NCBI GenBank assembly: GCA_018056045.1
Contig: JAGPGI010000164.1
Span: 1-6,421 of the forward strand
Reading direction: 5' to 3'
From: Paracoccus sp. (in: a-proteobacteria)
GTDB lineage: Bacteria; Pseudomonadota; Alphaproteobacteria; Rhodobacterales; Rhodobacteraceae
DNA: 6,421 bases
The notes below the pieces were generated by a model. That model was not told the origin of the DNA. It saw only the letters and a program-made list of their open reading frames with translations, and did not search any database. The stretch's first letter is position 1; each line of letters starts with the position of its first letter. Positions 1 through 4,760 of this stretch are shown here, piece by piece. Made by a program: the position numbers and the translations under genes.

Positions 1-1
1 G

Positions 2-298
2 GGCATGATCGGCGACGAACCCGACGATGATCAGCCGGCGCCCGCCGCGCCCGAGGCCAAGGCGCCCGAGCCGCATCAGCCGCATGTCACGCCCGGTATG
101 GTGCCCCGGGAATCGGATTACGACAGCGCCACCGAGCCGGCGATGACCGTTACCGACCCCGAGCCTGAACCGGTCGTGCCCCCCGCCGCCCCGCCGCCCT
201 CGCACAGGCCGCATATCGCGACGCAGGGCGACATCCTGCCGGTGCGTCCCGATGTCGAGCCGCTGGACGAGCTTCCTGCGGCGGCCAAAGGGCGCTGA
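2..298 (+). CDS. C-terminal tail of an unidentified protein (5' end outside window)
   Basis: This frame is open from the left edge and ends at TGA 296-298, so only the last 98 or so residues are visible. I do not recognise the family. The visible part is low-complexity, dominated by Pro, Ala, Glu and Asp, with an acidic cluster at its beginning (GDEPDDD) and proline runs such as PPAAPPPSHRP. There is no predicted membrane segment and no catalytic motif. It looks like a disordered C-terminal extension of a larger protein whose domain lies upstream. The ATG at 5 has no convincing ribosome binding site within the few visible bases, so it is probably internal. A GC-rich hairpin begins 12 nt after the stop, which supports a real gene end here. 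The gene has no visible link to the sugar genes downstream. Alternative: a short independent disordered protein starting at 5, less likely. Confidence 0.6.
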   Translation, partial: GMIGDEPDDDQPAPAAPEAKAPEPHQPHVTPGMVPRESDYDSATEPAMTVTDPEPEPVVPPAAPPPSHRPHIATQGDILPVRPDVEPLDELPAAAKGR

Positions 299-310
299 GT
301 GCTCTTTCGT

Positions 311-364
311 GCCGCGCCGGAACCTGTTATCCGGCGCGGCGCGCATGCCGCCGCCTTGCGGCGG
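311..364 (+). terminator. Two tandem GC-rich hairpins, possible terminator of the upstream gene
   Basis: The first hairpin has perfect 10-bp arms (GCCGCGCCGG at 311-320, CCGGCGCGGC at 331-340) around a 10-nt loop. The second has perfect 7-bp arms (348-354 and 358-364) around CTT. They begin 12 nt after the stop of the first gene. No T-tract follows either stem, so this is not a canonical intrinsic terminator. Its position makes a termination or mRNA 3'-end stabilising role likely, but this is inference. Confidence 0.5.
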
Positions 365-433
365 TGCCCGCACCGGCCGGGCGATCCTGTCGCCTTGCCA
401 TCACCATAGGTCCGATCGGGCGCGAAATGCGTC

Positions 434-462
434 TTGCGAGGATCGGTTTGCGCTGATACATC
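434..462 (+). promoter_or_regulatory. Putative promoter of the tRNA-Thr gene
   Basis: A -35-like TTGCGA (434-439) and a -10-like TACATC (457-462) are separated by 17 nt and end 9 nt before the first base of the tRNA, which would give a leader of only a few bases. The stretch between the -10 and the tRNA is G+C-rich (GGCGCGGAT), the kind of discriminator associated with stringently controlled stable-RNA promoters. The -10 matches consensus at only three of six positions, so the call rests largely on spacing and location. Confidence 0.35.
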
Positions 463-471
463 GGCGCGGAT

Positions 472-547
472 GCCGCAGTAGCTCAGCTGGTAGAGCACGA
501 CATTCGTAATGTTGGGGTCGGGGGTTCGAGTCCCTTCTGCGGCACCA
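472..547 (+). tRNA. tRNA-Thr, anticodon CGU
   Basis: A complete cloverleaf can be folded by hand. The acceptor arms GCCGCAG (472-478) and CTGCGGC (537-543) pair perfectly. The D stem is GCTC/GAGC. The anticodon stem is CGACA (498-502) with TGTTG (510-514), including one G-U pair. The loop TTCGTAA (503-509) places anticodon CGT at 505-507, which reads the threonine codon ACG. The variable loop has 5 nt (515-519). The T stem (520-524 with 532-536) encloses the invariant-type loop TTCGAGT. The discriminator base is A544 and the terminal CCA (545-547) is encoded. ACG is likely to be a well-used Thr codon in a genome this rich in G+C. No integrase gene or duplicated 3' end of the tRNA is visible, so there is no sign that it serves as an integration site here. 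Confidence 0.96.
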
Positions 548-666
548 TTCTTCCCAAAACATCGCTGTCGAGACAGGTGCCCCTTGCGGGCTGGTCATGC
601 CCGTGGCCGGACCGGCTGGCGGGGCGAGGGGTGCGGATTTGTCCCGATGGCCCGCCCGGCCCTGCT

Positions 667-692
667 GCAAATCACCTTGGCAAATCACCTTG
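667..692 (+). repeat. Perfect 13-bp tandem repeat upstream of the lacI-type gene
   Basis: GCAAATCACCTTG occurs twice back to back (667-679 and 680-692), followed by a partial third start (GCAAA from 692). It sits in the non-coding stretch between the tRNA and the regulator, 124 nt before the likely start codon. CAAATC is also the core of each arm of the palindrome at 4513-4528 upstream of the amylosucrase gene, so these may be direct half-sites for the same regulator. That link is inference from a 6-bp match. The rest of 548-815 shows no gene I can support and no clear promoter. Confidence 0.55.
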
Positions 693-815
693 CAAAAACA
701 GGGCCGACCCGCCAACAGTGAGGGGAAGAGAACCCGCACCATCGCGCGTGCGGTCAGGCGGAGATGGCGGGCGGCAGCGCGCCACGGAACTATCATTTGA
801 CGGGCGCAGCCTTTG

Positions 816-1844
816 GTGACCTTGAAAGATATCGGCCAACGCCTTGGCCTTTCGCCGTCGCAGGTCAGCCGCGCGCTGGGGGGCTACCCCGATGTCAGCG
901 AGCAGACGCGCCAGCGTGTCGAGGAGGTCGTCCAGCAGATGGGCTATCGTCCGAACCCCAATGCGCGGCGGTTGCGCATGGGGCGGTCGGGGATCGTCGG
1001 TCTGGTGGTGCCGGAAAACTCCGAGCAGGAGGAAAGCAATATCTTGCTGGAAATCCTGCTGGGGCTGGCGCAGGAATTCTGGAAACGCGACGTGCTGGTG
1101 GTGTTGAACGTGATGCCCCGCGCGAGTTCGAGCATGCAATCCTATACGCGGCTCTTTCAGCAGGGCGCGGTGGACGGCTTCGTCGTCGTCAATCCCAGCG
1201 CCGATCCGGGCACGCTGGCTTTCCTGATGCGCGAATCCATCCCCTTTGTCACCCATGGCCGGGCGGCGAAGGTGGCGGATTACCCGTTCGTCGATCTGGA
1301 CAACCATGCTCTGGGCCGGATGATGGCGACGCGGCTCGCTGATCTGGGGCATCACGACATCGCCTTTATCGACGGCCCCGAGGACAGCTTTTCCGCGCAG
1401 GAGCGTCTGCTGGGCATGACCGAGGTTCTGGCGGCGCGCGGCCTGACCCCGCGCGCCGACCTGATCCGTCGCGGCATGATGACCGAGCATTTCGGCGAGG
1501 CGGCGACGCTTGGGCTGTTCGGCGAGCAGGGCAGGGCGCCGACGGCGATCATGGTCGGCAATCTGGTGCTGGCAACCGGAGTGATGCGGGCCTTGCAGCG
1601 ATTGGGGCTGTCGGTGCCGGGCGATGTCTCGGTCATGGCCCATGACGACATGCTGGCGCGCTATCCGCGCGCGGGGCTGTCGCCGGAGATTTCGGGGACG
1701 GCTTCGGCCTTTACCGACGCCTGGGGCGATATCGCGGAATTTCTGGGCAAGGCCATCGACGGCGAGGGGGCGGGTCGGTTGCAAAAGCTGATCGCGCCCT
1801 GCGCGGTCGCGGGCGCCTCGGTGGCTGCTCCGCCGCAAAAATGA
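816..1844 (+). CDS. LacI-family transcriptional regulator of the sucrose/alpha-glucoside genes
   Basis: A 342-residue protein with standard LacI architecture. The N-terminal helix-turn-helix (about residues 2-24; TLKDIGQRLGLSPSQVSRAL) is followed by a hinge helix (about 47-57; NPNARRLRMGRS) whose Leu53 matches the leucine that wedges into the central CG of the operator. A periplasmic-binding-protein-like effector and dimerisation domain runs from about 60 to the end (e.g. VDGFVVVNPS, THGRAA, FVDLDNHALG, DVSVMAHDDM). An in-frame TGA at 798-800 limits the start to TTG813, GTG816 or later; GTG816 puts MTLKDI at the N-terminus as is usual in the family. No good Shine-Dalgarno is visible, so the start is uncertain by a codon or two. 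Residues such as THGR and DLDNHA recall AglR-type alpha-glucoside regulators. Gene order suggests a SuxR/AglR-like repressor of the divergent genes at 2427-6421, with the palindrome at 4513-4528 as likely operator. The effector cannot be read from the sequence. Confidence 0.93.
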   Translation: MTLKDIGQRLGLSPSQVSRALGGYPDVSEQTRQRVEEVVQQMGYRPNPNARRLRMGRSGIVGLVVPENSEQEESNILLEILLGLAQEFWKRDVLVVLNVMPRASSSMQSYTRLFQQGAVDGFVVVNPSADPGTLAFLMRESIPFVTHGRAAKVADYPFVDLDNHALGRMMATRLADLGHHDIAFIDGPEDSFSAQERLLGMTEVLAARGLTPRADLIRRGMMTEHFGEAATLGLFGEQGRAPTAIMVGNLVLATGVMRALQRLGLSVPGDVSVMAHDDMLARYPRAGLSPEISGTASAFTDAWGDIAEFLGKAIDGEGAGRLQKLIAPCAVAGASVAAPPQK

Positions 1845-1845
1845 T

Positions 1846-1882
1846 GAACGGGGCACGCGGCCCGTCGCCGCGCGCCCCGTTC
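1846..1882. terminator. Shared hairpin terminator between convergent genes
   Basis: The arms GAACGGGGC (1846-1854) and GCCCCGTTC (1874-1882) pair perfectly. After one A/C mismatch, a further 6 bp (CGCGGC 1856-1861 with GCCGCG 1867-1872) close a 5-nt loop, giving 15 base pairs in 37 nt. It starts one base after the stop of the LacI-type gene and lies 21 bp beyond the stop of the convergent universal stress gene. Read on the minus strand, the stem is followed after four bases by TTTTT, so it looks like an intrinsic terminator for the minus operon. On the plus strand there is no T-tract, so termination of the regulator mRNA there would be weaker or factor-assisted. Confidence 0.75.
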
Positions 1883-1903
1883 CGCCGGGCAAAGGGGGAG
1901 AGC

Positions 1904-2404
1904 CTAGGCCTCGGCGTCCTGTGGCACCGGGATTTCGCCCGGCTGGTTGGGACGCACGATCAGGATGTCGCAAAAGGCGCGGTCGACGATCTCGCGCGCC
2001 AGCGTGCCCAGCAGGCGTTCGGCAAAGCTGACGTCGGAACGCGCGCCCAGGACCAGCACCTCGGCCTGATATTTCTTGACCGTCTCGATGAGCGCCTCGG
2101 CCGGGTCGCCCTCGATCATCAGCGCCGCGGTGACCGTGGCGCGATGATTCGAGGCCACCGCGACGGCGCGGGTCAGCGCCTCATTGGCGGCGGCGCGGCC
2201 CAGGACCTCGCCCCCGCGCGGATCGCCGCCAAGGGTGGCGACGTTCTTGGCCTCGGCGCGCGGCGACAGCCGGCTATAGGCGCAGACGATCACCAGATCG
2301 GCATCCTCGTGCTTGGCCAGCCATGCGGCGCGGGCGACGGTCGGCTCGGCCAGCGACGAGCCGTCAGTGCCGACGACGACCACGCTGTAATCGGTCATGT
2401 TCAT
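1904..2404 (-). CDS. Universal stress protein (UspA family), single domain
   Basis: A 166-residue protein of the usual single-domain UspA length and layout. It opens with a beta strand and the nucleotide-binding Asp (YSVVVVGTDGSS, Asp14), has a middle segment ending EGDPAEALIETV (98-109), and a C-terminal VLVLGARSDVSFAERLLGT (116-134) followed by REIVDRAFCDILIVRP. The ATP-binding consensus G-2x-G-9x-G-(S/T) is nearly kept as Gly120, Gly133 and Thr134, but the second glycine is Ser123. ATP binding is therefore plausible rather than certain. It is a soluble cytoplasmic protein with no signal peptide. The ATG at 2404 is preferred over the one two codons later because AGGAG (2417-2413) sits 8 nt upstream. 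It is the last gene of the minus operon, 22 bp after the transporter stop, so it is probably cotranscribed. Its role next to a sugar transporter is unknown; sensing of energy state or osmotic stress is speculation. Confidence 0.92.
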   Translation of the reverse strand: MNMTDYSVVVVGTDGSSLAEPTVARAAWLAKHEDADLVIVCAYSRLSPRAEAKNVATLGGDPRGGEVLGRAAANEALTRAVAVASNHRATVTAALMIEGDPAEALIETVKKYQAEVLVLGARSDVSFAERLLGTLAREIVDRAFCDILIVRPNQPGEIPVPQDAEA

Positions 2405-2426
2405 GCTGTTTTCTCCTGTCTCGGGC

Positions 2427-3842
2427 CTAGTGGCCGCCGCCGGGCATCACCATCACGTCGTCGACATCACGCACGATGGGGGGCTCGCGGATCCACAGCA
2501 TCGCGATCGCCGCCGCCGCCAGTCCCAGCGCGGCGAAGGTGATGGCGTTGTTGGGATTGTCGCCCAGCACATGCGTATAGACCCAGCCAAAGGTGACCGA
2601 ATGGATCAGCATCGGGATCACGATCATCATGTTGATGATGCCCATATAGACCCCGTAGCGGGTCGAGGGGATCATCCGCACCGCCATGATATAGGGCACC
2701 CCCATGATCGACGCCCAGGCGATGCCCAGACCGATGATCGGGATGAACAGCAGATACTTGTTGGTCAGATGCGGGAAAATCAGCAGCCCCGCCGAGGCCA
2801 GCAGCAGACAGGTCATGTGGACGAACTTCGCCCCGCGCCGGCGTGCGAATGCGACCAGCGAGAACGCGATCATGAAGGTCACGATATTGTACCAGCCGTT
2901 GATCAGCCCGGTCCAGCCGACGGCCTCCTTGAAGCCCTCGGAATGCGCGTCGGTGGTGCCCCAGACCGATTTCGCCATCGAAAGCGTGACATATTGCCAG
3001 TAGCACATCATCGCATACCACTGGAACAGATAGACCAGCCCGAGCTTGCGCAGCTCGACCGGCATCTCGACGATGGCATCCCAGATCTCGCGCACAAAAC
3101 CCAGCGCGCTGCCCTTTTTCTCGCGCAGCGCCTTGAGTTCCGCCTCGGTCGGCGGGATCTCGGGCGTGGTCAGAACCGAGATCAGCACCGATCCGATCGA
3201 GCAGACCGAGCCCAGCATGAAGGAACCTACGACCCAATAGGGAATGCCTGCCTCGGTCGCGCCGTCGATCAGGTTCTGGAACACGAACAGCGACAGGTTC
3301 GCCAGCGTGATCCCGAAGCCGGTGAAAAAGCTTTGCGCCAGAAACCCCTTGCCCAGCTGCGAGGGCGGCAGCTTGTCGGCGATGAAGGCGCGGTAAGGCT
3401 CCATCGCGGTGTTGTTGCTGGCATCGAGCAGCCAAAGCAGCAGGACCGCCATCCACAAGGCCGAGACAAAGGGGAACAGGAACAGACAGATCGAACAGCC
3501 GATGGCGCCGATCAGGAAGAACGGTTTCCGGCGGCCCCAGCGCGGGCTCCAGGTGCGGTCGGAAAGCGCGCCAATGATCGGCTGGATCAAGAGGCCCGTC
3601 ACCGGCCCGGCCAGGTTCAGGATCGGCAGGTCATGGGCGTTGGCGCCGATGAACTGAAAGATCGGGTTGATCGCCGTCTGCTGCATCCCGAAACTGTATT
3701 GGATGCCGAAAAAGCCGAAATTCATCAGCAGAATCTGGCGCATGTCCATCAGGGGCTTTTGCCGCACGATGGTGGTGTGGGTAAGGTCTTCCCCGCCATC
3801 GGGCAGAGCGGCGCTGACAGCGCCCTCGGTCTGAACGCTCAT
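2427..3842 (-). CDS. MFS sugar:cation symporter, sucrose/SLC45-like (SuxC-type role)
   Basis: A 471-residue inner-membrane protein with about 12 hydrophobic segments: roughly 36-55, 76-95, 107-126, 130-150, 168-188, 203-224, then a charged cytoplasmic loop 225-262, then 265-285, 312-333, 340-357, 363-385, 397-420 and 433-451. The loop between helices 2 and 3 carries the MFS motif GALSDRTWSPRWGRRK (91-106), whose RWGRRKP form is typical of the plant SUT/SLC45 sucrose transporters. LLDASNNTAMEPYRAFIAD (138-156) matches the SUT-type LD-x-ANN...R...AD signature. Both termini are hydrophilic and predicted cytoplasmic. AGGAG lies 7 nt before the ATG, inside the end of the SRPBCC gene, whose stop overlaps this start by 4 bp (3839-3842); translation is probably coupled. 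The divergent amylosucrase makes proton-driven uptake of intact sucrose the most likely role. Maltose or another alpha-glucoside is possible, because substrate cannot be read from motifs alone. Confidence 0.9.
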   Translation of the reverse strand: MSVQTEGAVSAALPDGGEDLTHTTIVRQKPLMDMRQILLMNFGFFGIQYSFGMQQTAINPIFQFIGANAHDLPILNLAGPVTGLLIQPIIGALSDRTWSPRWGRRKPFFLIGAIGCSICLFLFPFVSALWMAVLLLWLLDASNNTAMEPYRAFIADKLPPSQLGKGFLAQSFFTGFGITLANLSLFVFQNLIDGATEAGIPYWVVGSFMLGSVCSIGSVLISVLTTPEIPPTEAELKALREKKGSALGFVREIWDAIVEMPVELRKLGLVYLFQWYAMMCYWQYVTLSMAKSVWGTTDAHSEGFKEAVGWTGLINGWYNIVTFMIAFSLVAFARRRGAKFVHMTCLLLASAGLLIFPHLTNKYLLFIPIIGLGIAWASIMGVPYIMAVRMIPSTRYGVYMGIINMMIVIPMLIHSVTFGWVYTHVLGDNPNNAITFAALGLAAAAIAMLWIREPPIVRDVDDVMVMPGGGH

Positions 3843-4312
3843 CTGACGTCTCCTGCGGTGCGATCCAGAAATTCCTGAAGCCGTCCCAGTTCCAGTTCCC
3901 AGCCCTTGCTGTGGAAACCGGCAACCTCGGCGTCATAGGGGCCCTGCACGATGCGCAAAAGCGTGCCATCGCGGCCCGTCTTGGTGAACTCGACCCGCAA
4001 TTCCAGCGGCTTGTCGGGATCTATACCGGGATCGCCGGTGATGCGCTGGCGGGCGACAAAGACGTCGGGTTCGAAATACTCGGTAAAGACCGCATCCGTG
4101 GTCACACGCACGCTGGGATCGTTGTCGCGCAGCTTGACGTGGTGATGGCGCCCGCCCGCCCGCAGGTCGGACGTGACGGTTTCGGCCTCGACATGCCAGC
4201 CGGGGCTGCCGCGCCACCGGGCCATTTCCTCAGGCGCGGTCCAGGCGCGAAACACCACCTGCCGCGGATAGTCGAACTGGCGCTCGACGATGACCATGAC
4301 ATTTGCTGTCAT
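3839..4312 (-). CDS. SRPBCC / AHSA1-like (START superfamily) domain protein
   Basis: A 157-residue soluble protein that is essentially one SRPBCC domain of the AHSA1 (activator of Hsp90 ATPase homologue 1-like) type. Recognisable segments are ERQFDYPRQVVFRAWTAPEE (10-29) with MARW after it, DLRAGGRHHHV (49-59), the helix-grip strands EYFEPDVFVARQRI (78-91) and LELRVEFTKTG (103-113), and the closing amphipathic helix GFHSKGWELELGRLQEFLD (132-150). The fold forms a hydrophobic cavity, and bacterial members are mostly of unknown ligand; the name does not imply Hsp90 binding. I chose the ATG at 4312 because AGGAGG (4324-4319) lies 6 nt upstream; an in-frame ATG at 4345 would add 11 poorly matching residues. 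It is the first gene of the minus operon and its stop overlaps the transporter ATG. Why it is paired with a sugar transporter is not evident. Confidence 0.9.
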   Translation of the reverse strand: MTANVMVIVERQFDYPRQVVFRAWTAPEEMARWRGSPGWHVEAETVTSDLRAGGRHHHVKLRDNDPSVRVTTDAVFTEYFEPDVFVARQRITGDPGIDPDKPLELRVEFTKTGRDGTLLRIVQGPYDAEVAGFHSKGWELELGRLQEFLDRTAGDVR

Positions 4313-4318
4313 GCGAAG

Positions 4319-4324
4319 CCTCCT
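4319..4324 (-). promoter_or_regulatory. Strong ribosome binding site fixing the SRPBCC gene start
   Basis: On the minus strand this reads AGGAGG, a full anti-16S match, with 6 nt to ATG 4312. It rules against the in-frame ATG at 4345, which lies upstream of this site. Confidence 0.8.
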
Positions 4325-4392
4325 CCCCTTGCCCTCATGGGGCATCCCCCTCGTTAGAAACGCGTTCTTGCCGTGCCTTTGTGCAGATGCGC

Positions 4393-4436
4393 GGGCATGC
4401 CTGTGCCATGCCCCATCCGGTCCCCGGACGCGGATG
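4393..4436. repeat. Cluster of inverted repeats in the presumed leader of the minus operon
   Basis: GGGCATG (4393-4399) and CATGCCC (4407-4413) form a perfect 7-bp stem with a 7-nt loop. Directly next to it, CATCCG (4414-4419) and CGGATG (4431-4436) form another pair, which alternates with a shorter hairpin TCCGG/CCGGA (4416-4428). The cluster lies about 80-125 nt before the SRPBCC start and would be transcribed if the minus promoter is near the A+T-rich segment. A role as leader structure is possible; in G+C-rich DNA such repeats also arise by chance. Confidence 0.4.
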
Positions 4437-4505
4437 GCGCCGGGGAGAAGGGGGCTGGCGGCAGATCGCTGACGCAGTCGGTGATTCCAAAAAAGTGCCC
4501 CGAAG

Positions 4506-4536
4506 TTAACAATCCAAATCGATTTGGAAAGATAAA
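4506..4536 (+). promoter_or_regulatory. Putative promoter for the amylosucrase gene
   Basis: TTAACA (4506-4511) matches five of six bases of the -35 consensus and GATAAA (4531-4536) four of six of the -10. The 19-nt spacer is at the long end of the usual range. Transcription would start near 4543, giving a leader of about 218 nt. The spacer contains the whole palindrome 4513-4528, so a repressor bound there would occlude RNA polymerase. Alphaproteobacterial promoters are loosely conserved, so this is a candidate only. Confidence 0.4.
4513..4528. promoter_or_regulatory. Perfect 16-bp palindrome, likely LacI-family operator
   Basis: TCCAAATCGATTTGGA is identical to its reverse complement. The size, symmetry and central CG fit LacI-family operators, in which the hinge-helix leucine opens the minor groove at a central CpG. 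It stands in the A+T-rich middle of the divergent region, between putative -35 and -10 boxes. The LacI-type protein encoded at 816-1844 is the obvious candidate ligand. One site could control both directions, or only the amylosucrase gene. Confidence 0.7.
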
Positions 4537-4562
4537 TTTGCTAGGAATCGGCAAAGAAGCGC

Positions 4563-4607
4563 GTGACAAGCTGTCGCTGCTGGAATCAGCGGCACAGGCC
4601 ATGTCAC
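4563..4607 (+). other. Nested stem-loop in the presumed amylosucrase mRNA leader
   Basis: An outer stem GTGACA (4563-4568) with TGTCAC (4602-4607) encloses CTGT (4571-4574) with ACAG (4594-4597), and then CGCTG (4575-4579) with CAGCG (4587-4591) around a 7-nt loop. This makes 15 Watson-Crick pairs in 45 nt, interrupted by small internal loops. It lies about 20 nt after the inferred transcription start. It does not match a riboswitch class I know, and no T-tract follows. Confidence 0.45.
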
Positions 4608-4647
4608 ATCTTGGGGGAGGATGCGGCATTAGCCACTATCGCTTGCG

Positions 4648-4664
4648 GCGGGTCACGGACCCGC
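4648..4664 (+). other. Perfect 7-bp hairpin upstream of the amylosucrase gene
   Basis: GCGGGTC (4648-4654) and GACCCGC (4658-4664) pair perfectly around ACG. An alternative pairing of TTGCGG (4643-4648) with CCGCAA (4661-4666) competes with it. No T-tract follows (AATCGCG), so it is not a standard intrinsic terminator. It lies about 97 nt before the start codon. Confidence 0.4.
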
Positions 4665-4746
4665 AATCGCGTGCCGAGTCGCGCTGACCTGCCCCGGCCG
4701 CCTGTCCCGTTTCACCGATCAGCCCATTTACACGACAGAACCCGTA

Positions 4747-4752
4747 AAGGAG
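4747..4752 (+). promoter_or_regulatory. Ribosome binding site of the amylosucrase gene
   Basis: AAGGAG lies 8 nt before ATG 4761, a near-ideal distance, and fixes the start of the gene. No other in-frame start with such a site is close by. Confidence 0.85.
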
Positions 4753-4760
4753 ACGCGTTC

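Larger units (their letters stand above)
4313..4760. promoter_or_regulatory. Divergent control region between the SRPBCC-MFS-USP operon and the amylosucrase gene
   Basis: These 448 bp separate two divergent coding units and must contain promoters in both directions. The segment around 4490-4555 is clearly richer in A+T than its surroundings and contains the 16-bp palindrome 4513-4528. Toward the minus operon are GC-rich inverted repeats (4393-4436). Toward the amylosucrase gene are a nested stem-loop (4563-4607) and a second hairpin (4648-4664). Short open frames cross the region on both strands, but none has a convincing start site or family resemblance. I could not place a convincing promoter for the minus operon. 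Confidence 0.7.

Noticed and set aside
472..547. tRNA as integration site for a mobile element
   Set aside because: No integrase, no repeat of the tRNA 3' end and no shift in composition are visible downstream within the window.
580..631. Possible large stem-loop after the tRNA (CCCCTTGC with GCGAGGGG)
   Set aside because: It needs a G-U pair and a 36-nt inner loop, and no T-tract follows. In DNA this G+C-rich it could easily be chance, so I do not call a tRNA terminator.
672..1973. 433-codon open frame on the minus strand
   Set aside because: It is antisense to the LacI-family gene and overlaps the terminator hairpin; no domain is recognisable.
2397..3878. 493-codon open frame on the plus strand
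   Set aside because: It is antisense to the MFS transporter; its His/Asp/Gln/Arg-rich product is the typical mirror of a membrane protein gene.
4611..4632. Three-codon ORF (ATG CGG CAT TAG at 4621) after a G-rich Shine-Dalgarno-like stretch
   Set aside because: The G-rich stretch abuts the ATG with no spacer, and the peptide is too short to support a leader-peptide attenuation model.
4354..4687. Two small open frames (4354-4629 minus, 4373-4687 plus) in the divergent region
   Set aside because: They cross the palindrome and putative promoter and their products resemble no protein I know. Their starts lack convincing ribosome binding sites.
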